Below, piece by piece: positions 8,631 through 17,940 of a stretch of DNA of 64,000 nucleotides. The notes beneath the pieces are model-generated. The model had not been told where the DNA came from, searched no databases, and saw only the letters and a list, made by a program, of their open reading frames with translations. This stretch comes from JANNSX01 sp046348995. Lineage in GTDB: Bacteria; Pseudomonadota; Alphaproteobacteria; Rhizobiales; Hyphomicrobiaceae. Made by a program: the position numbers and the translations under genes. Location: the NCBI GenBank assembly GCA_046348995.1, contig JAXMDB010000002.1, forward strand, positions 452,710 through 516,709, read 5' to 3'. Numbering within the stretch: position 1 is the stretch's first letter; the number at the start of each line of letters is the position of its first letter.

Positions 8631-10838
8631 GTGGCTGAGCAGGGATACGAGGCAGAGCGAGCAGAGGCACCGGCATCGGCAATGCCGACGCTTGCCGACG
8701 CGCTGCGCCTGCTCAAGCGCCGCGCCAGCATCATCGTCGCCGTGGCGCTCATCGGGGCGGCCTTGGCGTACGCCGCCGGACTCCTCATGCAGCCTGTGTA
8801 CGAGGCGACCGCCACCGTCGAGCTCAGCTCGCGCAAGACCCAGATCTCCGACCTCACCGACGTCGTCACGCAACTCGATGCCGACAGCCCGACGATCGAC
8901 AGCCAGATCGAGATCATCCAGTCGGCGCGCATCGCTGGCCGCGTCGTCGACCAGCTGCGACTCGCCGACGACCCCGAGTTCCAAGGCGAGGCCGGATGGC
9001 GTTCGGCGCTGAAAGCCAAGCTCTTCTCCCTCATTGGACGTGATCCGGGCGAGGCTGCGGCCAGCGACGAAACGGAAGCAAGCTATGCCGTCCAGGCACT
9101 GCGCGCGCAGATCTCGGCTGCCCGCGTCGGCGGCTCCTTCCTCATCGAGATCGCCGTCCAGTCGCAAAGCGCGGAGAAGTCGAAGGCCATCGCCAATGCG
9201 GTGGCGGAGACCTACATCGCCGAGCAGATCGACGCCAAGGCCGACATCGCGCAGCAGGCGACGGTCTGGCTCGACCGTCAAGCCGAGGCGCTGAAGCAGA
9301 AAGTCATCGACGCCGAGCGGCTGGTCGAAGCCTACAAGATCGAGAACGGATTGCAGTCGACCGAGGGTCACCCCTTGGACGAGCGCGAGCTGACCCGCGC
9401 CGCCGAGCAACTCATCCTCGCGCGCGCCGACACGGCCGGGGCTCTGTCGCGATATCAGCAAGTCGAGGGCCTGGCCATCACCGCCGCCGGGCAAGAGACG
9501 ATCGCCTCGGTGTTGACGAGCGACACTGTCACCGCGCTCAAGGCGCAGCTCGCCGTCATCGCACGGCGCGTGGCCGAGCTCTCGACGCGCTATGGCCCGC
9601 TGCATCCCGAGATGGTGCAGGCGCAAGCCGAGCTGAAAGACGCCCGCCAGCAGTTGAGCGTCGAGGTTCAGAAGCACGTCGCCAATCTGCGCAACGAGTA
9701 CGAGGTGGCGAAGGGCCGGCAAGAGAGTCTCGAGGCGAGCCTCGAGCAGCAGAAGACCGTTGCCAACGCCTCGAGCGAGGCGAGCGTTAAGCTGCGCGAG
9801 CTCGAGCGCGACGCCGAGGCCGCTCGTGGCGTCTACGAGAGCCTCATCAAGCGTGCGGCCGAGACCAGGCAACAGGAGAGCCTGCAGGTCGCCGACGCGC
9901 GGATCGTCAACCCGGCCGTCGAGCCGTTGTCTCCGGTCGGCCCCAAGAAGCTCAAGCTCGCCCTTTTCGGTTTTGCCGGGGGCTTCGGCCTCTCGTTTGC
10001 GCTGTCGGCGCTGATCGAGTTCCTCTGGCCGACCTTCGTGCGCCCCCAGGAGATCGAGGCCCGCGTGCGGTTACGGCATCTGGCGAGCGTGCCCCAGCTG
10101 CCGGCCCGGCGCGGGGAGAGCGCAGGCAGCATCGGCCGCATCCGCAGCATTGCCGTGGCGCCACATACGCCCTTTGCCGAAGCCGTCCGCGCCGTCCGGC
10201 TCGCGATCGACGAGCAGCGGCGTGAGGCCGCCGAGATCGTGCTCGTCGCCTCGGCGCTGCCCGGCGACGGCAAGAGTATCATCGCCTCCAACCTCGCCCA
10301 TCTCTATGCGATGTCCGGGGTCAAGACTCTCCTCGTCGATGCCGATCTGCGCAAAGGCATGCTGAGCCGCCAGCTCTCCCCCGATGCAGGCGCAGGCTTG
10401 CTCGATTGCCTGCAGTCCGGTGTCCCGGCGCTGGAGGCGATCATCAGCGACCGCTCGACCGGCTTGCACGTCCTGCCGGCCTTCGGACAAAAGTCCGCAC
10501 GCACGAGCGTGCCCGAGCTCCTCTCCTCGCGGCGCCTGGCCGAGGTGCTGTCGGATCTGAGGCGCGAGTTCGAGGTGATCATTCTCGACGCGCCGCCGGT
10601 CATGCCGGTTGTCGATGCCCGCATCCTGGCCGAGCAGTCGGACCAGGTCGTGCTTGTGAGCCGCTGGCAGCGCACGCCCTCCGCCCTCGTCCGGCGGGCC
10701 GGCGAGCTGTTGGCGCTGAGTGGCGCGCAGATGGCCGGTCTCGTCATCAATGACGTCGGCGCCGACGCCCTGCCGTCCGACACGGCCTACATGCTGAGCG
10801 GCTACGGCGACAGCGCCGTATTGAGCGACGCGGCCTGA
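8631..10838 (+). CDS. Wzc-like polysaccharide co-polymerase with BY-kinase domain
   Basis: A 735-residue inner-membrane chain-length regulator and tyrosine autokinase. The Wzz domain spans TM1 (about 32-53) to TM2 (about 440-465), with a long coiled-coil periplasmic part between. The cytoplasmic P-loop domain follows with Walker A ALPGDGKS (541-548), Walker A' VDADLRKG (about 570) and Walker B VIILDAPP (about 649). Typical BY-kinases end in a tyrosine cluster; here the tail has only two tyrosines (TAYMLSGYGDSAVLSDAA), so cyclic autophosphorylation may be reduced. Start is GTG, 8 bp after the barrel gene. It should control polymer length and export through the Wza-like partner. Confidence 0.9.
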   Translation: MAEQGYEAERAEAPASAMPTLADALRLLKRRASIIVAVALIGAALAYAAGLLMQPVYEATATVELSSRKTQISDLTDVVTQLDADSPTIDSQIEIIQSARIAGRVVDQLRLADDPEFQGEAGWRSALKAKLFSLIGRDPGEAAASDETEASYAVQALRAQISAARVGGSFLIEIAVQSQSAEKSKAIANAVAETYIAEQIDAKADIAQQATVWLDRQAEALKQKVIDAERLVEAYKIENGLQSTEGHPLDERELTRAAEQLILARADTAGALSRYQQVEGLAITAAGQETIASVLTSDTVTALKAQLAVIARRVAELSTRYGPLHPEMVQAQAELKDARQQLSVEVQKHVANLRNEYEVAKGRQESLEASLEQQKTVANASSEASVKLRELERDAEAARGVYESLIKRAAETRQQESLQVADARIVNPAVEPLSPVGPKKLKLALFGFAGGFGLSFALSALIEFLWPTFVRPQEIEARVRLRHLASVPQLPARRGESAGSIGRIRSIAVAPHTPFAEAVRAVRLAIDEQRREAAEIVLVASALPGDGKSIIASNLAHLYAMSGVKTLLVDADLRKGMLSRQLSPDAGAGLLDCLQSGVPALEAIISDRSTGLHVLPAFGQKSARTSVPELLSSRRLAEVLSDLRREFEVIILDAPPVMPVVDARILAEQSDQVVLVSRWQRTPSALVRRAGELLALSGAQMAGLVINDVGADALPSDTAYMLSGYGDSAVLSDAA

Positions 10839-10846
10839 GAATTGTC

Positions 10847-10861
10847 ATCCGCGACGCGGAT
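10847..10861 (+). terminator. Hairpin after the Wzc-like gene
   Basis: ATCCGC-GAC-GCGGAT stem-loop immediately downstream of the Wzc-like stop codon, followed by an A/T-rich run. It looks like a weak intrinsic terminator or attenuator separating the export genes from the sugar-transferase gene. Confidence 0.4.
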
Positions 10862-10883
10862 ATAAACAATTTAAAATCAGTGT

Positions 10884-10908
10884 TTTGTCGGAATTCGCTT
10901 AAGACAAA
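10884..10908. promoter_or_regulatory. Inverted repeat TTTGTC-N13-GACAAA upstream of the sugar transferase
   Basis: Perfect 6-bp half-sites spaced by 13 bp, in the only AT-rich stretch between the export genes and the initiating transferase, about 65 bp before that gene. Spacing and symmetry suit a dimeric regulator. No cognate regulator is encoded next to it. Confidence 0.35.
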
Positions 10909-10974
10909 CTTCAGCCTGCGGAACCACATTGACCCCATAGCCAAGCTGGCCGGAGTACGGCCTGGGCTTCGAGT

Positions 10975-12459
10975 ATGCGGGCGAGCATGAGTGGTCTTTC
11001 GAGCGAGCGGCTGACGATGGGCGAGGCCCAAGGCCTTGCGCCTTGCGACCGTCGTTGGTCGCGCCGGGTGACGCTCGACCTCGTGGCCGGCGCCGATGTG
11101 CTCGCGATTCTGCTGGCGGGCTATCTGTCTGCTTTGCAGCTGGGCTCAGGTCCGCTCGGCTTTGCCGGATTGGAGCTCGCGACCGCCGAGCTTCTGTTGC
11201 TCACGGCTTCCGTCGTCTACCTCATGCTCAACTGGCAGGGCGCCTACAACCCGCCGCGGATGACGGCGCTGCCGATCGGGCCCGTCCGCTATGGCCTCGG
11301 TCTCTTCATCGCCTTCTCGATCGTCAAATCGGTCGCGAGCACGCTCGGCGTGGCGGCGGCCTTCCCCGAGTCCTGGTACCTGACCTGGCTCGGCCTCGCT
11401 TTCGTGCTGCTGCTCACGAGCCGCACGGCGTCGCGCGTCGTGCTCGCTCACTATGCCGCGCGCGGCTTGTTCGATACGAGCATCGCCGTATATGGCGCGG
11501 GCCGTATCGCTCTGAAGCTCGTCGAGCACATGAAGCTCAATCCCGACGAAGCCCGGCTGGTCGGCGTCTACGACGACCGGCAGGATCCGCAGCGGGTCAA
11601 CCTGTCCGGGCTGCCGATGGCCGGACGTCTCGCCGATCTGATCGAGGCCGGCCGCAACGGGCTCATCGACGAGATCGTCATCGCACTCCCGCAGGCCGCC
11701 GATCAACGCATCGCCGAGATCAGCCGCAAGCTCGAGCAGCTTCCCGTGCGCATCCGTGTCTGCACCTATGTCGCGTCCGATCTGATCGAGGCGGATCCGT
11801 CGCGCCACAAGGTCTCGAGCTTAGGCCCGCTCGGCCTGCTCGACGTCAAGTCGAAGCCGATGGCCGACTGGTCGCCGATCGTGAAGGCGATCGAGGATGC
11901 GCTTGTCGCCCTCGTGCTCATGGTTCTCGCCGCGCCGCTCATGGCGTTGATCGCGGTGGCTGTTCGTCTCGACAGTCCTGGCCCCGTGTTCTTCCGTCAG
12001 CGCCGGCACGGCCTCAATCATCGCGTCATCGAGGTCCTCAAATTCCGCACCATGCATGTCATGGAGGATGGCGCCGAGGTCAAGCAGGCGACGAAGGACG
12101 ATCCCCGCGTGACACGCGTCGGCCGCTGGCTGCGCCGCACGAGCCTCGACGAGCTGCCCCAGCTCTTCAACATCCTCAAAGGCGAGATGTCGCTCGTCGG
12201 CCCGCGCCCGCATGCCCTCGTCCACAACGAGCACTACGGCGAGATGCTCGAGCGCTACGCCAACCGGCATCAGGTGAAGCCCGGCATCACCGGCTGGGCG
12301 CAGGTCAAGGGCTTCCGCGGCGAGCTCAAGGCCACCGACGACATGCAGCGCCGGGTCGAGCACGACCTCTACTACATCGATCACTGGTCGCTCTGGCTCG
12401 ATCTCAAGATCCTCCTGCTGACGCCCTTCTACGGCTTGCGTCATCGCAAAGCGTACTGA
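10975..12459 (+). CDS. Undecaprenyl-phosphate sugar-1-phosphate transferase (WcaJ/WbaP type)
   Basis: Polyisoprenyl-phosphate hexose-1-P transferase that starts repeat-unit assembly on the inner membrane; 494 residues, the usual length. Four N-terminal TM segments lie between about 30 and 155, then a CoA-binding-like Rossmann domain (IAVYGAGRIALKL) and, from about 300, the C-terminal catalytic domain with a hydrophobic re-entrant helix. Signature blocks are FFRQRRHGLNHRVIEVLKFRTM, shortened here to its key FRQ and KFRTM parts, then RTSLDELPQLFNILKGEMS and VGPRP, and KPGITGWAQVKGFRGE. The sugar (glucose or galactose) cannot be told. Alternative starts at 10987 and 11017. RmlA follows after 11 bp. 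Confidence 0.92.
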   Translation: MRASMSGLSSERLTMGEAQGLAPCDRRWSRRVTLDLVAGADVLAILLAGYLSALQLGSGPLGFAGLELATAELLLLTASVVYLMLNWQGAYNPPRMTALPIGPVRYGLGLFIAFSIVKSVASTLGVAAAFPESWYLTWLGLAFVLLLTSRTASRVVLAHYAARGLFDTSIAVYGAGRIALKLVEHMKLNPDEARLVGVYDDRQDPQRVNLSGLPMAGRLADLIEAGRNGLIDEIVIALPQAADQRIAEISRKLEQLPVRIRVCTYVASDLIEADPSRHKVSSLGPLGLLDVKSKPMADWSPIVKAIEDALVALVLMVLAAPLMALIAVAVRLDSPGPVFFRQRRHGLNHRVIEVLKFRTMHVMEDGAEVKQATKDDPRVTRVGRWLRRTSLDELPQLFNILKGEMSLVGPRPHALVHNEHYGEMLERYANRHQVKPGITGWAQVKGFRGELKATDDMQRRVEHDLYYIDHWSLWLDLKILLLTPFYGLRHRKAY

Positions 12460-12470
12460 CGAGTGAGACC

Positions 12471-13385
12471 ATGGCACGAAGCATGCGATTGAAGGCCAAG
12501 CGGCCACCGGCAAAACCCCTCAAGGGGATTATTCTCGCGGGCGGCTCCGGCACGCGCCTCTATCCGATGACGCGCGCGGTGTCGAAGCAGCTGATGCCCG
12601 TCTACGACAAGCCGATGATCTACTATCCGCTGACGACGCTCATGCTCGCCGGCATCCGCGACATTCTCGTCATCACGACGCCGGAGGACGGTCCGCAATT
12701 CCATCGCCTGCTCGGCGACGGCTCGCAGTGGGGGATCGATCTCTCCTACGCCGTGCAGCCGCGTCCGGAAGGGTTGGCGCAGGCCTTCATCATCGGCCGC
12801 CGCTTCATCGGCGGGGGACGCGCCGCCCTCGTGCTCGGCGACAATATTTTCTATGGCCATGGCCTCACCGACTTGTTGCGGAACGCAGCCGCGCGCCGCG
12901 AAGGCGCGACCGTCTTCGGCTATGCGGTCAAGGATCCCGAGCGCTATGGCGTCGTCGGCTTCAACAAGCGCGGCATCCCGACCTCGATCGAGGAGAAGCC
13001 GCGCGTGCCGAAATCCAACTACGCCGTCACCGGCCTCTATTTCTACGACGAGCGCGTCACCGAGATGGCGCGCCGCGTGAAGCCGTCCGCCCGCGGCGAG
13101 CTCGAGATCACGACGCTGAACGAGATGTACCTTCAGGAAGGCGCGCTCAACGTCGAGCTGATGGGCCGCGGCTATGCCTGGCTCGATACCGGCACCTTCG
13201 CCTCGCTGCTGCGGGCCGGCCAATTCGTCGAAACGCTCGAGGAGCGGCAGGGCATGAAGGTCGGCTGCCCGGAGGAGGTCGCCTACCGCATGGGCTTCAT
13301 CGGCCGGGCTGAGCTCGAGTCGCTTGCCGAGCCGCTGCGCAAGAGCGGCTATGGCGACTATCTGCTCGGCGTTGCGGCGGGCTGA
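12471..13385 (+). CDS. rmlA: Glucose-1-phosphate thymidylyltransferase
   Basis: Makes dTDP-glucose from dTTP and glucose-1-phosphate, the first step to dTDP-rhamnose and related sugars; cytoplasmic, 304 residues. The N-terminal nucleotidyltransferase motif GGSGTRLYPMT is at 24-34, followed by SKQLMPVYDKPMIYYPL, both highly specific for RmlA/RfbA. About 17 extra basic residues precede the fold. The start is the ATG at 12471, 11 bp after the transferase stop. rmlB, rmlC and rmlD are not in this window, so they must be elsewhere or the product is used directly. Confidence 0.95.
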   Translation: MARSMRLKAKRPPAKPLKGIILAGGSGTRLYPMTRAVSKQLMPVYDKPMIYYPLTTLMLAGIRDILVITTPEDGPQFHRLLGDGSQWGIDLSYAVQPRPEGLAQAFIIGRRFIGGGRAALVLGDNIFYGHGLTDLLRNAAARREGATVFGYAVKDPERYGVVGFNKRGIPTSIEEKPRVPKSNYAVTGLYFYDERVTEMARRVKPSARGELEITTLNEMYLQEGALNVELMGRGYAWLDTGTFASLLRAGQFVETLEERQGMKVGCPEEVAYRMGFIGRAELESLAEPLRKSGYGDYLLGVAAG

Positions 13386-13403
13386 GGGCGGAGGCCCATC
13401 GCG

Positions 13404-14741
13404 ATGACACGGCTTCTCAGGGACGTGCCGCTGCCGGTGCTGTGTCTCATCGCCGGCATCATCGCGCCGTTCGAGCTGTCGGTCTATCTGGGCAGCGTCC
13501 GCCTGCCGCCACATCGCATCGCCATTCTCATGTTCCTGCTGCCGGCGGCCTATCGGCTGCTGAGGCAGCGTCAGCTCCGGTTGACCGCCTACGATGTCGC
13601 CTTCTTCCTGTATGCCGCCTGGACGCTCGGCGTCCTCATCAAGCACGAGGGCTTCGGCAGCGGCGGTGAGTTCGGCGGGGCATTGGCGCTCGAGAGCTTC
13701 GGCGGCTACGTCATCGCCCGTGCCTACATTCGCGATCGGCACGCCTTCGAGGCGACCATCCGCCTTCTGTTCGGCACGCTCGTCGTTGTCGGCGCGATCG
13801 CCTTCATCGAATCCACGTCGGGTCAGCTGTTCCTGAGGAACTGGCTGCAGAAGCTCACCGGCGCCTACTACCGCATCAAGATCGAGGAGCGGCTCGGGCT
13901 CACGCGCGCGACCGCCGTGTTCGAGCACCCGATTCTCTACGGCACCTTCTGCGCGAGCCTGTTCTCCTACGCCTGGTTCATGTCGCGCACCTATGTGGCG
14001 AAGGGCGTGCGGAGCGGCATCGTCGCCGGCTCGACCTTCCTCAGCCTCTCCTCGGCGCCGCTGCTCTGCATCATGGTGCAGTTCGCCATGATCGTCTGGG
14101 AGCGCGTCTCGCGCCGCCTGCATCATCGCGCGATGATCACCGTCGTGCTCGCGGTCGCCACCTACATCGTCATCGAGATTGCCTCCAACCGCAGCGCCGT
14201 CGAAGCGATCGTCTTGCGCATCACGATCGATGCCTGGACCGCCTACTACCGCCTGCAGATCTGGACGTACGGCCTCGAGAACGTCTGGAGCCACCCGTGG
14301 CTCGGCATCGGCCGCAGCGACTGGAGTCGCGTCTGGTGGATGAGCTCGTCCTCGGTCGACGCGTTCTGGCTCGTCATCACCATGCGTGTCGGTCTGCCGG
14401 CGCCGGCGCTGCTCGGGCTGTCGATGATCCTGCTGGTTAGGGGCGTCTATCGCGGCGCGCATCGCGATCCGTCTCCGGCCGTTCGCGAGCTCGCCTACGC
14501 CTGGATGATTTCCATCCTGGCCCTCGTGTTCGTGGCGCTCACCGTCCATTACTGGAACGCCATCCACGCCTACTTCTTCATGCTGCTCGGCATGGGCGGC
14601 TGGATCGCCGATCCGCTGCGGGCGCCGCGCCGCGTGCCGGTGCGTTCCGCGGCCGCCGTTAAGGGGCGCGTTGCTCGCCCGGTGCTCAGACCCGCGCGTC
14701 CGTTCCACGCGCATCGCCTCGGTGCACCGCGTCCAGCATAA
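13404..14741 (+). CDS. O-antigen ligase/polymerase-like membrane protein (Wzy_C type)
   Basis: Multi-spanning inner-membrane protein of 445 residues with about 11-12 hydrophobic segments. The periplasmic-loop block YGLENVWSHPWLGIGRSDW, between late TM segments, matches the Wzy_C/WaaL H-x-x-x-G-x-G signature. In this cluster it most likely polymerises lipid-linked repeat units into the exopolysaccharide. The C-terminal 50 residues are basic and Pro/Arg-rich (cytoplasmic). It starts 18 bp after rmlA, so it is in the same transcript. Ligase rather than polymerase function cannot be excluded. Confidence 0.82.
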   Translation: MTRLLRDVPLPVLCLIAGIIAPFELSVYLGSVRLPPHRIAILMFLLPAAYRLLRQRQLRLTAYDVAFFLYAAWTLGVLIKHEGFGSGGEFGGALALESFGGYVIARAYIRDRHAFEATIRLLFGTLVVVGAIAFIESTSGQLFLRNWLQKLTGAYYRIKIEERLGLTRATAVFEHPILYGTFCASLFSYAWFMSRTYVAKGVRSGIVAGSTFLSLSSAPLLCIMVQFAMIVWERVSRRLHHRAMITVVLAVATYIVIEIASNRSAVEAIVLRITIDAWTAYYRLQIWTYGLENVWSHPWLGIGRSDWSRVWWMSSSSVDAFWLVITMRVGLPAPALLGLSMILLVRGVYRGAHRDPSPAVRELAYAWMISILALVFVALTVHYWNAIHAYFFMLLGMGGWIADPLRAPRRVPVRSAAAVKGRVARPVLRPARPFHAHRLGAPRPA

Positions 14742-14853
14742 AGGCTCATAGCAAGCACTCGTTAACCTCCCGCGCGCTAGGTTGTGAGTCGAGAGCAGGG
14801 CGGGACGCGCCGCGCTTTGCGTTGCGGCGGTCTTGGTTGGGGGAGCTCGCCTC

Positions 14854-16362
14854 GTGACGGCTCAATCTCAATCGCGCTTGTCGGGGCGGCGGATCGTCGG
14901 CCAGAGCTTGCTGCTGTTCGGCGGCTATGGTCTGGCGCAGCTTCTGGCGCTTGCACGGAACGCGCTGCTTGCGCATCTCCTGAGCAAGGGCGACTTCGGC
15001 GTCGCGGCCGCGTTGACGGTCACTCTGCAAATCTTCGAGATGCTGAGCGACCCGGCGGTCGACCGTCTCATCGTGCAGGCCGCCGCCAAGGACGTCGACC
15101 GGCTCGTGGCGACGGCCCACTCTGTCGCGATCCTGCGCGGGCTTTTGCTCGGCGCTTTGCTCTTCCTCTTCGCGCCGATGGTCGCGCAGCTCTTCGGCAT
15201 TCATGACGCCACATCCGCCTTCATGGCGTTGGCCGCGGTGCCCGTCATCCGCGCCTTCCTCAATCTCGACTGGCGCCGTGCGCAGCGCGACCTGAACAAC
15301 ACGCCGGCCGTGCTGGTCGAGCTCGTGCCGCAAGCCGCAGCCCTCGCGGCGACTTATCCCGCCGTGCTGTGGATCGGCGGCTTCGAGGCGGTCGTGTGGG
15401 TCACCATCGGCTTGGCGCTGGTGCAGCTCGCTGTGACGCAGGTCCTGGCTGCCCGCCGCTATCGCCTTGCGTGGGATCGCGATTGGGTTCGGCGCATCTT
15501 TGCGTTCGCGTGGCCGGCCATGATCTCGGGTCTGACCCTGCTGGCCGTCTACCAAGGCGATCGCGTGCTTGTCGGCCGCTTCTTCGGGATCGAGGTGCTC
15601 GCCGCCTACTCCGTGGCCTTCGTGCTGACGATGGTGCCGGCGAGCCTCGTTGGCCGTGCCGGTACATCGCTGTTGCTCCCCGTCTTCGCGGAGCTGCACG
15701 CCAAACGCGATCTCCTCCGGACGCGCTTTCTGCTCGCGACCGAGGTGACCGTCGTCGTCACCGCCTGCTACCTCGCCGCCTTCATCATGCTCGGCGGTAC
15801 GGTCGTCGGTCTCGTGTTCGGTCCCAAGTACGAAGGGCTCGGCCACCTGACCGCGGTGCTCGCCACGATGTGGGCCACCCGCATGCTGCAAACGCCGATG
15901 ACGGCTTTCATCCTCGCCGCCGGTGAGCCGCAGTCGCTGACCGTCGGCGGCGGGTTGCGGGCGACCGCGCTGCTGCTCGGGATCGCCGTTGCCCTTTTCG
16001 GCGGCGGTGTCCTCATGCTTGCCGTGACAGGCATCGTCGGCGAGGTGTTGGCGCTCGGCTATCACGCCTGGCGCATCCACCGCATCGAGCCCGCTCTGCA
16101 GACCCCGCTGTTGCGCCGCATGGCGTACGCACCGGCCGTTGCGGCGTTGTGCTGGCCGCTCGTCGATACGGGGCTGTGGGTCGGCTCGTCGCTGCTGACG
16201 GCGCTCGCAACCGCAATCGTCGTCCTGACGCTCGGTGGCGGCTTGCTCGTCATGTTTCGGGATTTGCGCCGTCGTCTCGAAGGTCTCTTGCGCAACTCGC
16301 GCGGCATCCGCGACGAGGGGCTCTGGGCCGCGGCGCAGGTCGCCGAGGTCGAGCCGAGCTAG
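14854..16362 (+). CDS. Oligosaccharide flippase (Wzx/MATE-like)
   Basis: Inner-membrane flippase of 502 residues with about 12-14 TM helices, of the polysaccharide-synthesis MVF group. It would turn undecaprenyl-linked repeat units to the periplasm for the polymerase. The first helix block GGYGLAQLLALARNALLAHLLSKGDFG, in particular the RN-x(6)-LSKGDFG part, is the standard Wzx N-terminus. The GTG at 14854 follows a GGGGGAG ribosome site and is preferred over the upstream TTG at 14833. It ends in a 100-bp gap facing the convergent glycosyltransferase. Confidence 0.88.
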   Translation: MTAQSQSRLSGRRIVGQSLLLFGGYGLAQLLALARNALLAHLLSKGDFGVAAALTVTLQIFEMLSDPAVDRLIVQAAAKDVDRLVATAHSVAILRGLLLGALLFLFAPMVAQLFGIHDATSAFMALAAVPVIRAFLNLDWRRAQRDLNNTPAVLVELVPQAAALAATYPAVLWIGGFEAVVWVTIGLALVQLAVTQVLAARRYRLAWDRDWVRRIFAFAWPAMISGLTLLAVYQGDRVLVGRFFGIEVLAAYSVAFVLTMVPASLVGRAGTSLLLPVFAELHAKRDLLRTRFLLATEVTVVVTACYLAAFIMLGGTVVGLVFGPKYEGLGHLTAVLATMWATRMLQTPMTAFILAAGEPQSLTVGGGLRATALLLGIAVALFGGGVLMLAVTGIVGEVLALGYHAWRIHRIEPALQTPLLRRMAYAPAVAALCWPLVDTGLWVGSSLLTALATAIVVLTLGGGLLVMFRDLRRRLEGLLRNSRGIRDEGLWAAAQVAEVEPS

Positions 16363-16399
16363 CACATCGTGCGTCAATCCGGATTCGGCACGATGCGCT
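16361..16399. terminator. Hairpin between convergent flippase and glycosyltransferase genes
   Basis: Stem CATCGTGC / GCACGATG (16365-16372 with 16388-16395) extended by AGC/GCT, loop of 15. No U-run, so a bidirectional or factor-assisted stop is more likely than a strong intrinsic terminator. Confidence 0.4.
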
Positions 16400-16460
16400 A
16401 GCTCTTTGGCTTGTCGCGGCGTTTCGCGCAAAACCGCGGCACACTTTTGCGCACGCCGCT

Positions 16461-17699
16461 CTAGGCCGTCTCGACGCCGGCCAGCGACGCGGATGGCTTC
16501 TCCCCGAGCACCCGCTCGTAGAGGGCCAACAGCTCGGCCTGCTCGCGCTCCCAGGAGAGCTCGGACTTGAGCCGGCGCTGGCCTTCCGCCTTCGCAGCCT
16601 CGGCGAGCGGACCGTCGTCCGTGAGACGCAGGATTTGCCGGGCGAGATCGCGGGGCGCGTTGTCCGCCGCATAAAGACAGGCCTCGCCCGCCGTGCGCTT
16701 CGTCTCGTCGAGGTCGAAGGCGACGAACGGAATGCCGAGCGTCATGTACTCGAACACCTTGTTCATCGAAATCTTGTCGTTGTAGACGTTCTTCGGATCC
16801 GGGATGACGCCGACGTCGAACGTCGAGAGCGCGGTGAGCAAAGGCTCTCCCGACAGGAAGCCTGTGAAGGTCACGTGCTCCGCGACGCCCTGATCCTGCG
16901 CCTGCTGCTTCAATCGCTCGAGCTCGGTTCCCGATCCGACGATCAGGCACTGCACGTCGTCGCGCTTCTGCTCGTGCACGATTTGAGCCATGGCATCGAC
17001 CAGAAGATCGACTCCGTCCTGTGCCCCCATGATGCCGACATAGCCGACGAGATGCTTGCGGCCCTTCTTGAACGAGGAGTCCGGCACCGCCCGCTTGAAG
17101 CGGCCGAGGTCCGGAATGCTGCGCACCACGTGCACGCGCTCGGGGTCCATCCCGCCGCGCTCGACCGCGATCGCCTTGAAGGTGTCGTTCGTCGCGATCG
17201 AGGCATCGGCAACCTTGAAGGTCATCCGCTCGAGAAAGGTCAGCAGCCGATGGAAGGCGCCACGCCGGCCGAACTTCGCCTCGTAGAGCTCGGGATTGAT
17301 GTCGTGGTGGTCGAACACGAACGGCTTGCCGAGGAGGTACTTGAAGAAGGCGCCGATGAGGAAGATCGTGTCCGGCGGGTTGCAGGCCTGGATGACGTCG
17401 AAACCGGTCTTGAACATAACGCGCCAGCAGAGCGCGATCTCCCAGAGCAACGCCCAGGAGTATTCGAGCGCGTAGCCGAGGGCGCCGGAAGCCTCGTAGG
17501 GCAGGGGGTGGCGGTAGATGTGGATGCCGTCGAGGCACTCGTAGGACTGGCGGTAGCGGCCGCCGACCGGGCAGATGACCGACACCGTGTAACCGGCATC
17601 GCGCAGCGTCGTCGCTTCCTGCCAAACGCGCCGGTCGAGCGGCAGCGTCAGGTTTTCGACGATGATCAGCACGCGGGACTGCGAACGCACGGAGCTCAC
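16461..17699 (-). CDS. GT4-family glycosyltransferase
   Basis: GT-B fold glycosyltransferase of 412 residues, probably adding a sugar to the lipid-linked repeat unit on the cytoplasmic face. The N-terminal domain has the variant VLIIVENLTLPLDRRVWQEA; the C-terminal donor-binding domain (about 210-370) contains HLVGYVGIMGAQDGVDLL and MNKVFEYMTLGIPFV, with the E-x7-E-type acidic pair of family 4. The GTG at 17699 has GGAGAG eight bases upstream and is the only start giving a normal N-terminus. It is convergent to the flippase and the only non-initiating glycosyltransferase in the cluster. Confidence 0.88.
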   Translation of the reverse strand: MSSVRSQSRVLIIVENLTLPLDRRVWQEATTLRDAGYTVSVICPVGGRYRQSYECLDGIHIYRHPLPYEASGALGYALEYSWALLWEIALCWRVMFKTGFDVIQACNPPDTIFLIGAFFKYLLGKPFVFDHHDINPELYEAKFGRRGAFHRLLTFLERMTFKVADASIATNDTFKAIAVERGGMDPERVHVVRSIPDLGRFKRAVPDSSFKKGRKHLVGYVGIMGAQDGVDLLVDAMAQIVHEQKRDDVQCLIVGSGTELERLKQQAQDQGVAEHVTFTGFLSGEPLLTALSTFDVGVIPDPKNVYNDKISMNKVFEYMTLGIPFVAFDLDETKRTAGEACLYAADNAPRDLARQILRLTDDGPLAEAAKAEGQRRLKSELSWEREQAELLALYERVLGEKPSASLAGVETA

Positions 17700-17827
17700 C
17701 CGATTTACTCTCCCCCGCCGCCGCGACCCTGCGACGCCGGACCTCTTGATGGGCCTTGGATTTCTCGCAGAGAAAGGTAAAAGAATAGGCGACGGGGTCA
17801 GGACAGGCGGCCGCAGCCCGATGGGGC

Positions 17828-17916
17828 GAAGCGGATGAAAAATCAGCCGCTTCCTGGCGAGTGCACGTTTCTTGCAGGGTCGGGAAACGAGCGTGGGACG
17901 GGCCGTTCGCGGCCCG
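17828..17916. promoter_or_regulatory. Two hairpins in the divergent region before a small gene
   Basis: First hairpin 17828-17853: GAAGCGG / CCGCTTC arms with an inner TGA-AAAA-TCA. Second 17899-17916: CGGGCCG / CGGCCCG closing a TTCG loop. They sit in the 240-bp gap between the leftward glycosyltransferase and the rightward small gene and could be operators or leader structures. Confidence 0.3.
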
Positions 17917-17940
17917 CCGGGGTTCGAAAGGCGTTGGGTC

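Noticed and set aside
12441..14714. Long antisense open frame opposite rmlA and the polymerase-like gene
   Set aside because: Composition rich in Arg, Asp, His and Ala without motifs; the sense-strand genes are clear.
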